Source of the DNA: Protula sp. h YS-2021
Lineage: Eukaryota; Annelida; Polychaeta; Sabellida; Serpulidae
NCBI GenBank assembly: GCA_949752745.1
Contig: OX457025.1
Span: 51,233,098-51,297,097, forward strand
Direction: 5' to 3'
Length of the DNA stretch: 64,000 bases
Part shown: one piece after another, positions 47,004 to 58,429 of the stretch
Numbering within the stretch: the stretch's first letter is position 1
How the letters are laid out: each line of letters begins with the position of its first letter
Position numbers and translations under genes: made by a program
The notes under the pieces: model-generated
The model's database searches: none
What the model was told of the DNA's origin: nothing
What the model saw: the letters and a program-made list of their open reading frames with translations, nothing else

Positions 47004-48080
47004 GAACTCTAACAATATCTTCTGAACAGCTTTTACTGCGATGTTTTACATCGAAAACACTCAAACTTATACTGGAGAGAGCATTGAAAGAATGGCAAAT
47101 AAGTCAACAAATCGTGCACATGGGGTTGTCTCGGGTAGACGAGGTCGGAACGATTTTTCTCGTCGTTGTCCATGACTCGCCAAATTGCTCGCACACAAGG
47201 AAACTGAACAGAAGGTTTCGTTGTCATTATACACATTCTAATAGAGGGATAGATCATTGGGCTGTGTATCTCGGAGTCATGCCCATTGTTTTACTGTGAA
47301 TTGGCTTTGTGACTTTGGTACGCGGTTAGAGCACGCTGACGTTTCCTACGATTTCTTTTTACAGGAGTGCATTACTCAATTGGTGCGTGTTATAAATGAC
47401 GTTACGTATTATAAATGACGTTAGATTAGCGAGCAATTTGATTGAGCAATAAAACGTTAATTTTACAGATTTTTCAAACAAACATTTAGCTCAAGGGTAT
47501 ATCACGGTGTCCCCATGGTTGGTTGCTAAGCTCTGTGCAGCAGTACAAGCAGAGTCGAGGACGTCTGGAGTGAAAGAGGCCGCTTCCGGGACACGATGAA
47601 CTTAGAAACTAAAGCAGAAACAGGCGTCTACCGAAGGGGCAAGGCACATCAAAGGTCTCAGGGGCACTGCGGACGGGAGAGTAAAAAACACTTGTCTTGG
47701 AGCGGAGGGGCGAGTGGGGGGGGGGGGGTAGTGTAAAATAAGGTCCCCCGTATAAAATGCTGCTCTCTTATTGGCAAACCTTCGGCACCATAGAACTGAT
47801 AAACGAAAAACAACGCATTCGCTCCACATAATTTAGTATTAAAGCTTGACACCAAAAGCCGATCCTCTAAAAATCCCCACCCAATTTGTGCCAAAATAAA
47901 TTGGGCAACTTCTGTATTATGATATCCTTTGTAAATTGAAGTTTAAACAAAAAATAACAATATTATTTGATTTCACCTCGTTTTGGCATAATCCAGATAT
48001 CAGTGGCTTTCCTTCATTTAAGGAAAACAATAAAACAGGAGCTAAACCTATGGAACGCCCTTTTAACATTTAATGCTTAT
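47004..48080. other. GC-richer stretch upstream of the PWWP-like model; possible promoter
   Basis: Around 47560-47600 the plus strand reads GAGGCCGCTTCCGGGACACG. Its complement holds CCGGAAGCGG, an ETS-type core promoter motif. It lies ~0.7 kb upstream of the first proposed exon of the minus-strand gene. No first exon or TATA box can be fixed. A G-run is at 47716-47729. Confidence 0.3.
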
Positions 48081-48880
48081 TTGTAATATCAAAATATAAT
48101 TAAAGCAATCAATAAGTCAATGTAATCTCAATAATTTATATTTGGCTATCAATAATTGAATTTTTTTTGTAAGATCAAAAAATCAATTTTACAAACTTTA
48201 AAAATCTTAAGGGAGAGACACATTTACACAAAATTCAACGAATCCTGAATTAAATTTTGGAGAACCTTGAATTATTCAGATCGATAATGGCAACACAATT
48301 TTTGATCTCAAGCATTGCTTCTTTTTTGTACAGTAAAAATTTAAACAAAGATTCTGCATACAAGGGCTAGTCATTATTAATTTACAGATATGTGCTTCTG
48401 AATTTTTTATTTTTATAGACTGATATTTTGATATCAAAAATCAATTTCTGAGATAAAAAAATCATTTGCAGTTTTCAAAATACAAATTAAAATAGGTTCA
48501 TTCTGAAATAATGATATCTGAAATAAATTCTTGATATCAATAAAAGGAAAATGAACTACTGAGCCTAAAATAGATATTTTGCCCTCAAATATCTCATTTT
48601 TGCTCTCAAGAATTGAAGTTTTGATTTCAAAAATCGATTTTAGATATCATTAAATCATTTTTGATATCACTAAATATTTCTTGATATCTCTAAATATTTA
48701 TTGATATTAAAATTATTTTCTGAGATCAAGAATACATTTAGAGATCTCAAAAATACAATTACAGATAGCAAAAATTAATTCTTTATCAAAATATGTATTT
48801 TTTAGATCAAAAATTAATTCTTGATATCAAAAAAATCAATTTTTGAGATAAAAAATTAATTTTTGATGTCAATAATTCCC
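48080..48880. repeat. AT-rich simple repeat of TTGATATCAAAAATCAATTT words
   Basis: Degenerate ~25-30 bp repeats of TGATATCAAAAAT, ATCAATTTTTGA and GAGATCAAAAA, largely self-complementary. The part 48170-48410 is less repetitive and recurs at 51986-52230. Confidence 0.8.
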
Positions 48881-49387
48881 TAATAAATGTGAAAACTGCA
48901 TTCCATAATGCTGTTATATATGCATATCCACTCTTAAATTTTAAATTCAACGCGGTTTTTATTTCATCAGAAATACAAGTGAATTGGTCAACCCATCCCC
49001 CCGGTACAACAGTATATCTTGTCCCCTGTACAGCCCCCACCAATCCAGGGGGAAGACAGACTAGGTGAACAGTCTAGATTAGTCTCCCCTCCCACCTGGT
49101 ATTTTTGGCCCCCTGTTCAGCTTCCCCCAACCCAGGCTAGCTTTCCCCTCCTCTCAAATTTTTACCATTTTTTTTCTTTCTGTTCCCTGTTCACCTCCCT
49201 CCCAAGCCATTCTGGCTTCCCCCAATTTTTCTCCATTATTTTTCTTTCTGCTGCTAGAGAAATGTGATTACCAAAATTAGGAAAGTTATTCTGATTGTTT
49301 AATCCCCGTTGTATTTACCAATGACAATCACATCACCGCTGTAATCCACATCTCTTTGTTTTAATTTTTATTTATGTTTTGTACCAG
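48881..49387. other. No recognised gene; C/T-rich tract
   Basis: 49018-49230 holds CCCCTGTTCAGC and TTCCCC repeats. A splice acceptor (TTTATGTTTTGTACCAG) ends the interval. Confidence 0.45.
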
Positions 49388-49701
49388 GCGATTAAAACAG
49401 CTAGATAAGAAATCTCAGGTAATTTTAAGTTGATGCATAAGATTTAATCCTCACTGTATGTAAGTAAAAACTGGAAGCTTTTTCACCACTTGGTAACACT
49501 TTCTAAATGGAAGATGAAGTTGAACACGCAACAAAGAGGTTTTTGGATAATGTGGATGTTATTTATGATAATCTTAGCGATCAGAAGAATCCACCTGTCT
49601 CTCTAAAAGTGCTAAAAGGATATTAAGAGAAAATTAAAGAACTTTCTGATAAGGATGCTTTTTTTTATTTTTGTTTGAATTTAGTCAATAAAGTAGTTTA
49701 A
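49388..49701 (+). pseudogene. Short exon-like segment and acidic ORF with one stop
   Basis: 49388-49418 is bounded by AG and GTAATT and reads RLKQLDKKSQ. Downstream an ATG at 49507 opens MEDEVEHATKRFLDNVDVIY and runs to a TAA at 49624. The same frame continues past it with EKIKELSDKDAFFYF to a second TAA at 49699. The codon use and charged sequence look protein-like, so a decayed gene fragment is possible, but I recognise no family and the two parts may be unrelated. Confidence 0.3.
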
Positions 49702-49739
49702 GATAGTTTTATACAGTTTAATTGAGTCCATTTATTCGT

Positions 49740-51130
49740 ATGAGCAAATATTATCAACCAATTATGAGGCATCCCTAAGCGGTCATGCATACGGCTTGTG
49801 CTTTTTTAGTCGATCGGGTAATTTTTGAATTTTTGGCGAATTTTTGAAGAAAAAAAATTAAAATGTCATTTATTTTTGGTATTAGGTACCCCTAAAGGGT
49901 CTTGCATATGGCTTGTGTTCTTTTAGACGATCGAACAAGTTTTGTATTTTGGGGGAATTTTTGAAGCAAAAAATCTAGAAAATAACTGAAAATGCATCTA
50001 TTCCTTCAATTTTGAGTCGATGTCGTTTGTTTTTTGTGTGAGGCATCCCTTGGCTGTCCTGCATACGGCTTGTGCTTTCCTAGTCGATCGGGTGATTTTT
50101 TTTAATTTTTGGCGAATTTTTGAAGAAAAAAGTAAAATGTATCACTTCCTACATGTTTAATCCGATGTCATTTATTTTTGGCATGAGGAACCCCTAAAGG
50201 GTCATGCATACGGCTTGTGCTTTTTTAGTCGATCGAACAATTTTTGTCTTTTTGGGGAATTTTTGAAGCAAAAATCTCGAAAATAATTCAAAATGCATCT
50301 ACTCCTACAATTTTTAGTCGATGTCATTTACTTTTTGGTATGAGGCACCCCTTAGGGGTCGTGCATACGGCTTGTGCTCTTCTAGCCGATCGGGTGATTT
50401 TTGAATTTTTGGGGAATTTTTGAAGAAAAAATTTAAAATGTATCTCCGCCTACATTTTTGACCCGATGTCATTTATTTTTGTTGTGGGGCACCCGTAAAG
50501 GGTCGTGCATACGGCTTGTGCTTTTTCAGTCGATCGGACAATTTTTGTATTTTTAGGGAGTTTTTGAAAAAGAATTCAAAATGTTTTTTTTTTGTTTTTT
50601 TTGGTATGAGGCATCCCAAAAGGGTTGAGCGTACGGCTTGCGCTTTCTTAGTCAATCCAACAATTTTTTGTATTTTTAGGAAATTTTTGAAGCAAAATCT
50701 TCAAAATGCATTTCCTCTCACAGTTTTTATCCGATTTCATTTATTTTTGGTATGAGGCATCCTTATGTGGGTGGGGCATACAGCTTGTGCTGTTTGACTC
50801 GACTTGGGAATTTTTTATTTTGGAGGGAATTTTTGATGAAAATACCTCAAAATGCATCTTCTCCTACTGTTTTGATCAGACATCATTTATTTTGGGCTGA
50901 GGCATGCTTAGGGTGTCGTGAATACGGCCTGTGCTTTCTGAGTCGATCAGGAAAATTTTGAAGAAAAAAAAAATCAAAATGCATCTCCTCCTACAGTTTT
51001 TATCAGATTTCATTTATTTTTTATATGAGCCGTCTCTAGGGGGTCATGCATATGGCTTGTGCTCTTTGAGTGAATTGGAAAACTCTTGAATTATTGTTTC
51101 GGAATTTTTGAAAAAAATTAAATGAATCTC
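49740..51130 (+). repeat. Tandem array of ~145-bp units
   Basis: About ten units marked by CATACGGCTTGTGC at roughly 49787, 49905, 50061, 50204, 50362, 50507, 50630, 50777, 50918 and 51047 (spacing 118-158 bp). Each has AGTCGATCGG, AATTTTTGAAGAAAAAA and AAAATGCATCTCCTCCTACA. The array runs directly into minisatellite locus 3. Confidence 0.93.
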
Positions 51131-51985
51131 CTCCCAAAGCGCGTAAACGCAAGTAAAATGAACTTGCGCAATAGTCAGATTTAACGACCGAACATTGACG
51201 CAAGTTACATAAACATGCGCAGTAGTCCAACATAAGCATTCCGCATCGATGCAAGTTAAACAGACATGCGCATTGGTCCGAAATGTGAACCGCACATCGG
51301 CGGAAAATAAATAAACATACGAACTGGTCCAAAATAAGCATCGCGCATCAACGCGAGTTAAATCAACATGCGCACTGGGCCGAAAAAAATGAACCACGCA
51401 TCGACGCAAGTTGAATAGACATGTGCAGTGGTCCGAAATGCAAATCGCGCATCAACGCAACCAAAAGAAACATGCGCACTGGTCCGAAATGCGAACCACA
51501 CATCGAGACAAGTTAAATAAACATGCGGAGTGGTCCGAAATGCGAACCGCACATCAATGCAAGTTAGATAAACATGTGCACTTGGTCCAAAATAAGCACC
51601 GCGCATCAACACAAAGTTAAATAAATATGCGCACTGTTCCGAAAAAAGAACCGCGCATCAACGCATCCCAAAGAAACATGCATCAACGCAAGTTAAATAA
51701 ACATTCGCAATGGTCCGAAATTCGAACTGCTCATCAACGCAAGTTAAATAAACATATGCACAGGCCCAGAATAAGCACCGTGCATCGACGCAAGTTAAAT
51801 AAACATGCAAACTGTTCCGAAATGGGAACCGCGCATCAAGGCAACCTGAGGAAACTTGTGCACTTTTCCAAAATAAGTACCGCTCATCAACGCAAGTTAA
51901 ATAAACTTGCGCACTGGTCTGAAATAAGAACCGCACATCAACACAAGGTAAACACACATACCCACTGATCCAAAATAAGGACCAC
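51130..51985 (+). repeat. 51-bp minisatellite array, locus 3
   Basis: About 16 units of the 51-bp repeat in the same direction as locus 1. It follows the ~145-bp array without a gap, so the linkage of these two modules is seen at all three loci. Confidence 0.95.
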
Positions 51986-52230
51986 ACATCAAAAAATCAA
52001 TTTGACAAACTTTAAAAATCTTAAGGGAGAGACACATTTACACAAAATTTAACGAATCCTGAATTAAATTTTGGAGATGAAAACTTAAATTATTCAGATC
52101 AATAATAGCAACACAATTTTTGATCTCAAGAATGGCTTCTTTTCAGCACAGTAAAAATATTTAAAGAAAGATTCCCTATGCAAGGACCAGGCATTATTTA
52201 TTTACAGATGTGTGTTTTTGATTTTTTTTA
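51986..52230 (+). repeat. Direct copy of 48170-48410
   Basis: Shared AAACTTTAAAAATCTTAAGG, GAGAGACACATTTACACAAA, AACGAATCCTGAATTAAATT and TTTTTGATCTCAAG. It starts right at the end of the minisatellite. Confidence 0.85.
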
Positions 52231-52330
52231 TATAACAAGCCATCAGTGAAACTGATTAATGTCCACACAAACGCTCGATGGACAGAAATGTTGAAAATTT
52301 CCCCAGTCTAAAAATAGATATGAGGGGGAT

Positions 52331-52560
52331 GTGACGTCATGATGATTGACTGGTGATAGACAGAAAGTGGGTGGGGCTTCATTGTCTTCATTGATTTCAT
52401 TGGCTTTTCATTGGTCACGTGATTCATGACGTCACGATGATTGACAGGTGGTAGACAGAAAGTGAGCGGGGCTTAATTGATCACGTGATTGACAGCTTTA
52501 ATTGATGGGCGGGGCTTAATTGGTCACGTGATTGATGACGTCACGATGATTGATTGATAT
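52331..52560 (+). repeat. Tandem units with CRE, E-box and GC-box words
   Basis: Two to three ~95-bp units carry TGACGTCA (near 52331, 52428 and 52536), CACGTG (near 52417, 52482 and 52524) and GGGCGGGGC or GGTGGGGCTT. Also GATGATTGAC and GTAGACAGAAAGTG. These words are known factor sites, but no adjacent gene start is seen. Confidence 0.7.
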
Positions 52561-52569
52561 GGAACGCCC

Positions 52570-52715
52570 ATTTCTACACTACTCTCGACGTCATTCTGAC
52601 GTTGAAAACCCGACGTCGGTTCCATTTCATATACAACCAAAACCGGCACGTCAGTCTGACGTCGGAAACGTCGGGTCACGACGTCGATCCGACGTCATTC
52701 TGACGTTTTAATGTT
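52570..52715. repeat. Palindromic GACGTCATTCTGACGTT cluster
   Basis: CGACGTCATTCTGACGTT occurs near 52587 and 52690 with related CACGTCAGTCTGACGTCGG between. It ends in TTTAATGTTTGCTGGGT. It looks like the end of a DNA element made of self-complementary words. Confidence 0.65.
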
Positions 52716-53393
52716 TGCTGGGTCGAGTCTGTAACATTGCGTTTAACCGTTGTTCTAAAACAGATGGCCCCTGAAAAACATCTATTCTGCATAGACACAG
52801 CGGATGGATATTAAAAAAATAGCCACCCAGTTTATGAATACTGTTTTCTCGCCCCAGTGGGTTTGCAGAATAAAAAAATGTTATATAAAAACAGACGGAA
52901 CTCTTGTAGAGGTTAGTTATTGGGCAGTAACACCATATGTTGCATACAAGTGACGTTGTTGTTTAACAGCCAACCTCTATGGTGTTATTTTATAACAAGA
53001 TTTAGGGGCAATAAACCACCGTGAATGTGCATTTTCTGGTCGGATTTTTTTGTAGTGGCTTGCACACCAAAGAAGCCACAAAAGTTATTTGTCAATGACA
53101 TTACTGGGCTTAAGATAGCAATCCATCCAGGTGTCTATGTGTGTGTCTGTGTGTGTGATTGTGTGTGTGTGTGGGGGGGGGGATTGGGGTGGGGGGTATG
53201 TGGGGAGTACTCGGTGCCTGTCATATTTGCATCGGTAAGCGGTTGCCCCCAGGCAAAATTTTCCCGTTTTCAATTGTTGATTGAATCGTCTCTGCTCTTA
53301 GACGTTATCGTGGAAAAATGAATATTGCCTGCAGCAAAAAAAAAAGTCTGTGTAATTGCATTTGACATATAAATGCAATTAGCGACCAAGAAT
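52716..53393. other. No recognised gene; (TG)n microsatellite
   Basis: A TG-rich run followed by a G-run lies at ~53131-53205. The ORF 53025-53321 is built on it. Confidence 0.5.
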
Positions 53394-53717
53394 CAGTGGC
53401 GGATTCAAGGCGGGGGGAGGAGGGTTCAGGGGTTTTAACCTTCCCCCTCCCTAAATCTAAAAAAAAATAGACTGCTAAACTCTGTGTTTTCGCAGAAAAA
53501 AAGTTTGACTGTTTAACTAAGAGTTTCATATCAAAACACCTATCAGAAACGTAGAAAATGGCCCTAAAATACTTAAAATTCGAAGGCTTCTAGGGGACTT
53601 ACAGCGCCCCCTGGACCCCCCAGCTGGCTTAGAAGCGCGCTGCGCGCGCATGCACTTCTTCCACGCTGGCCCAAGTTGAACACCCTCCCCCTTGCCCAAA
53701 AGCTGTATCCGCCACTG
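53394..53717. mobile_element. hAT-like MITE with CAGTGGCGGAT ends
   Basis: Ends CAGTGGCGGATTCAAGGCGG and the complement of CCCAAAAGCTGTATCCGCCACTG form imperfect inverted repeats of hAT type. C/G-rich sub-terminal parts. The left half matches 5800-5971. No clean 8-bp duplication was seen. Confidence 0.75.
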
Positions 53718-54009
53718 AAGGACGCACATTTCATGGTCAGAGTTTTTTCGTAATGGCTTGTGGAGAGACAGCAAATAAACCACAAAAATTATATATCGTC
53801 TCCACTGCAGTACTCGAGGGAAGCGTGTTTGTGGGGACCTGCTACCTGTCACACTGGCATCAGGAAGCAGTTGACCCAGGCAAAATTTCCCAATTTTAAA
53901 TAGTTAAAAATTGCCCCTCTTGGACGGTGCCCCCCCCCCCAAAATAAATCTTCCCTGCATTTAAAAATCACCTTTTCCCAGTTGGGAGAAATTTTTGCTT
54001 GTATTATGC

Positions 54010-54392
54010 ACACTGAGTGTACTTTATGGAGAGAAACACAAAGTTACTACAATCTTATTTGTTTTTTGTTAGTTTTAAACCAACTTCATGCTTTTCTCCG
54101 ATCTTGCATGGTCTTTTGAAATCCATTGACATAGTTTATTTGAATGTATTGATAGCCATGTACAAAGCATACCATTGTGTATTACCAAGCAAATTGCAAT
54201 TTACTTTACAGTAGGAAACGATAATAGTCAGTATTTAACTCGCCAGTGTAATAACTTTGTGATAAAGTATTATAGGACTAGTTTGAAGTCTAGATGTTTA
54301 TCAGTTATGGGCCTGAAATTATGGAGAAACCTACCAAAAGATATAACCGCTTGTAGAAGTATTGCTGTTTTCAAAAACAAGTATAACTAGAA
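54010..54392 (+). pseudogene. Non-LTR retrotransposon C-terminal ORF remnant
   Basis: Two plus-strand frames together give LNVLIAMYKAYHCVLPSKLQ and, after a frameshift near 54200, YLTRQCNNFVIKYYRTSLKS, RCLSVMGLKLWRNLPKDITA and IAVFKNKYN with a TAG stop. This is the region after the reverse transcriptase in CR1/L2/Jockey-like LINEs (YK..H..LPS, TR...NF....R.....S....G..LWN.LP). The RT itself is missing, so it is a 5'-truncated copy. Confidence 0.8.
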
Positions 54393-54649
54393 GCTCATTT
54401 CGCTAGCGAAAGGTTAAACACTTGACAAAAATTAAAACTAAAAAATACTTCCTTCAATGGGTTATTTCTTGAATAATGTGAAGTATTTTACAACATGCAT
54501 CAATGGCCCCCAGCCATAAAAACTGGGGGGAATTTATAGAATCTGAGGGCAATCGCGACCCCAGCGAAAAAATTAGGGAGCAATTTTCTGAAACGGGGGG
54601 CCATATGGCCCCGCCAACATTATCCGTGTTATTATTATTATTCACAAGT

Positions 54650-55480
54650 TCTACAGGGTCTAGGCGGACTCCCCCCCCCCCCCCCCCCCGGCGGACTCCC
54701 CCCTACCAACTTCCCCCTGGCGATCTCCCCCATGGGCCCCCATGGCAGATTCTTTTTAGTTAGTAAAACTTAAGTCACCAAAACTTGTACATTTCATTCC
54801 TTTTTTAATTTTCAACTCACCTTTCATCTACTTTTACATAATTATTACTAGGAAATTAATCTGCTTTAAAATCCAATTACGAAATTACAATCAAACACTT
54901 ACTGTAAACTGATTTTTCAAGTGCGATCACGAAATTTAATTTACAGATCACCAGCTTTACTGTGTCACCACCTTACTACTTTCCTCGTATAGTCGTAATG
55001 AAGGCTATCTTGATGTGATAATTTGGCTACTTTTTAGTGAGGTTTTATACAACCATCTACGTTCTCCGGACGTAAATCTGATATCCATAAATAAACCAAA
55101 CTACTCCGGAAAACATCATCATCAGTAGCCTACTCTGGCGGTGATGGCTAAGAAACAATTGCAATTCTTGTGCATGCAATGAGCATAACACTAGATCCGA
55201 CGTTTCATTGATTAGGTCAAAAATTCATTATATCAATCACTTAATTGAACAGATTAATGAAACATCAATAACCCCTTGGTCTTCATACGCCAATAAGGAA
55301 AGCAAGTTTGAGGGGGGAGAGGGAAAAAAGGAGTGAAATATACAAGTTTTGCTGATGTAAATTTTAAAAAAATCTGCCGTGGGGGGGGGGGGGGAGAAGG
55401 ACAGGGAGGAGACCGCCTAGGGGGGTGACCGCCAGGGGGGAAACCGCCGGGGGGGGGGAGAGACCGCCTGTTCCCGTTCT
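54650..55480. repeat. Inverted pair of C-rich / G-rich minisatellites
   Basis: 54660-54745 holds GGCGGACTCCCCC-type units and a long C-run. 55381-55472 holds the inverse, with GGGGGGAGAGACCGCC-type units and G-runs. The arms may be the ends of an ~830-bp element; the AT-rich middle has no ORF. Several G-runs of 4 or more could form quadruplexes. Confidence 0.65.
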
Positions 55481-56282
55481 ATACAGGTGCAAACTTTCGT
55501 TGTCCTAGGGTCCATAGTGCCAGAGAAGAAGACAACACAAAAAATCGGATCACTGTCAAGCAAAAAAAAACTCCATGGATTGATACCAGCTAAACATATT
55601 AGCAAACAACACAACTTGAATACGTCTTATTAGACGAGGGGTGTCTAGTTTTTTTAACTTAAGGTTTTTTATTGACTGATCAGGCATACGCCGTGTTATC
55701 TGTTTACGCAGTGAGAGATCGCACAAAGCTGGTGTGTAGTGTTCTGTGCTGTACGTTAATTTACGAAAAATACACTCTTTTCACATTGCGTTTCACCAAA
55801 GAAAACGAAAGCGAAGACGAAAATAAAAAGTGACATGCACACGTTCAGATCAAGCTCTTCATAAGTCTCAAGTTTCATTATCCAAAGGACGAACGGCTGC
55901 TCGCACAAATTCATATATAACTGTTGCAAATCAAAGGCTTGTCAAGTGTTAAAAAGCATTTACTACTGAAATACAATAATGGAAGTTGATTATGTGTGCC
56001 AAATTATTAGTATAGTCATCTCTTAACGGTTAGGTAAATTGTTTAGACAACTGTACTGTAACTGTACTGGAGGCACAAAGTTTTACTTGAACTGTGGAGT
56101 CCGAGGCTGTTAAACCTGTTGCAACGGTGGGCACATTGAAAAGTTCTTGCCTTGCCTTTCTAATTATCAAACATCATAGCAGTTATTTTACTAAAGTATG
56201 GCTATACTTACCATTCCGAGTATTGTGAATTGTTTGAAATTGGAATAAACTATTATCTTATACCTGAGTCTGGATTCATTTT
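55481..56282. other. No recognised feature
   Basis: No convincing exon, repeat or RNA gene. Confidence 0.45.
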
Positions 56283-57125
56283 AAGGGCCACTGTACCCCG
56301 TACGAAAAAAACAGACCCATATTGTGACCAGGACTATGACTATTTCCCCCCACTATTATGGCCCATAATGTGCCGTTATGGCCATAAGAATGACCCGAAT
56401 TTAACACCAGAATTTCAAGTCAAGACCCAAAATATGAGTGAAATTAGTTAAGACCCATAATGTTCCCGTTATGGCCATAAAAATAACCCAAAACTTAACA
56501 CCTGAATTTCACATGAAGGTGATGTTATGACCCGTATTTCAGCTGTCCTTTAGAAAAAAATACGGGTGTTTTTGGGATTCGAACCATAAATCTTCTGATT
56601 TCCAGTCAACGGCGGTAACCACTCGGCCACGACGACTTCTTACTTGCTATGGTTGTAAATAGTAGTAATAAAGAAAAGAAAAAGAGGCGGGGAGGGGGTG
56701 CGAGGGGGGTTGCAAGAATTCTTAAAATTTCCATTTTGAGCAACAACCCGACGATTGGAAGCAATACATAATAATAACAAACTGAATGAGTTCGGCCTTT
56801 AACTTCAAATATGCTGAAAAATGTTATCTGGGGATATCCATTATTCACGACCATATATCTAACTGTACTCATGATTCTATTTATTTATTTTTGTCAAGTT
56901 ACTTTAATTCAGAAAAAAAAAACGTTAAGTTCAATATTATAGGTAAAAAAATGGAGGTATGATCCGGATTATGGGTTTAAAATTATGGGTGATAATTTTG
57001 ACCCAAAACTTTGAAATTTTGACCCGGATTATTGGTCTAATTCACGTGTCTGTGTCTAAATAAGCCATAAACTTCATTTTGCGGCAATAATATGGGTAAT
57101 TTATGGGTGGAATATCGGTCACTTC
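56283..57125. repeat. ATGGGTC / GGCCATAA foldback-like repeat
   Basis: GTTATGGCCATAA with GACCC occurs twice near 56370 and 56470; ATTATGGGT words recur on the other side (56965-57105). The two sides are roughly inverse, with a tRNA-Ser-like piece between. Probably a decayed foldback element. Confidence 0.5.
56565..56640 (-). mobile_element. tRNA-Ser-like sequence (SINE head or tRNA pseudogene)
   Basis: Minus strand: GTCGTCGTGGCCGAGTGGTT, TTGACTGGAAATCA (four anticodon-stem pairs, anticodon GGA) and GGTTCGAATCC. The acceptor stem does not pair and the T-stem is weak, so it is not a working tRNA. Confidence 0.6.
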
Positions 57126-57310
57126 GGGGTGGAACAGAACCTATTCCCAGTGGACCCTTTCTATCTTCCGAGGACATAGGAAGACCGCAAAGAGTCATCT
57201 GGAACTAAACAGAACCAAGCGCTTCGTGCGTAGTCCCGAGAGACCCTGGTCCCATCACAACTTCTCTGTCCAGAGAATGTTTGCCTGTGGAGGTAAAAGT
57301 CACCTGGGAC

Positions 57311-57627
57311 TAATTCGTATGTACATTTTGAGTTTGACTAAATTCAGTTGAGTTAAGGATATAAAGAAATGATAGAAAACTGACAGAAGACAACAAAATT
57401 CCATTTTGTTAGAAACAGATTCACATGTATTCTATTAAAGAGGCTTAATATTGTGCAAAATAGTTTTAAAAATTCATATGATGGCTTATTAAATTCCAGC
57501 GTGTGCATGTTGAAGGAAAATTAGAATTTTGGTGCTTTTTTCTTACCATTTCTTTATAATATATCACAAAAAATTTGCATTCAAAACAATAGCTCCATTG
57601 GAAAATCCGAAGTACGAATTGGCTTAT
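57311..57627. mobile_element. MITE of the ATAAGCCAATTCGCA family, diverged copy
   Basis: GGATATAAAGAAATGATAGA, CAAAATTCCATTTTG, TTACCATTTCTTTATAAT and ACGAATTGGCTTAT align with 24458-24801. The left end is more decayed than the right. Confidence 0.75.
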
Positions 57628-57819
57628 TGAAAAGGTACTGAGAATTGAGTGAGGAGTTGTGTAAGTAGATCAAAAGTAAGGAATTGAAAAAGAAACATAA
57701 TTCGACATTTCGAGGGAATTAGGAATTAGAAGAGGGGGTATCCATCCTCTGTATCGACCGAATAAGGAATTAGTAGATGGGGTATCCGTCGTCTTTATCT
57801 GCGTATGTGCGTATGTAAA

Positions 57820-58429
57820 CCTTAAAATTCTTCTTCTCCCTCAGTTATGATCAGATTCCTTTCAAATTTAGTACGAATCCCATTTGGGAGACGTATCTTG
57901 ATTTTTTTCTGGCAAGCTTGCCAAAACCTGGTCAAACGGGGGCGTTCAAAATTTTTTGGCTACCAGTTTCCAAAATGCTTCGGCCACAATTTTGATCAAA
58001 TTGTCTTCAAATTTTGCATAAATGTTTACTACGAGGACCTCTTGTGAAACATTACTTTTTTTCTGCGATCCACAAAAAATTGACCAAATGAGGTGTTATT
58101 TATTAAACTTGGTAAGCAATTTTCAAAATACTTTTTTCCAATTTTGTGCAATTATTCCAAAGTTTTTCTCTTGAAAAATTAGGATTTTTTGGCGATCTGC
58201 AAAAAATTATCTAAACGAGGGGATATTTATAACTTTTTGGTAGCCAATTTTTCAAAAATGCTTTTTTTGCCACAATTTGAATGGTATTTCTTTTCAATTT
58301 TGTACGATTGCTCCCCAGACAGCTTTCTCTTGAAATATTGCTTATTTTGGCAACCGCCAAAAATTGGCTAAATGGGGGCATTTATAAATTTTTGATAGTC
58401 AATTTTCAAAGTGCTTCTTCTCCCATAAT
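57820..58429 (+). repeat. Tandem core repeat, ~150-bp units
   Basis: Three to four diverged units with TTCAAATTTTG.ATAAATG, CTCTTGTGAAACATTACTTT, GGCGATC.GCAAAAAATT and AGCCAATTTTCAAAATGCTT. Same family as 1066-1760. It is followed directly by the palindrome of the next element. Confidence 0.75.

Noticed and set aside
47602..47894. Proline-rich minus-strand ORFs
   Set aside because: They cross a poly-G/poly-C run and have no conserved motif or splice context.
54822..54848. Minus-strand 27-nt exon with a GTGAGT donor
   Set aside because: Very short and AT-rich, with a weak acceptor; a GTGAGT is expected by chance many times in 64 kb.
56565..56640. Functional tRNA-Ser gene
   Set aside because: The anticodon GGA and box B fit, but the acceptor ends are not complementary.
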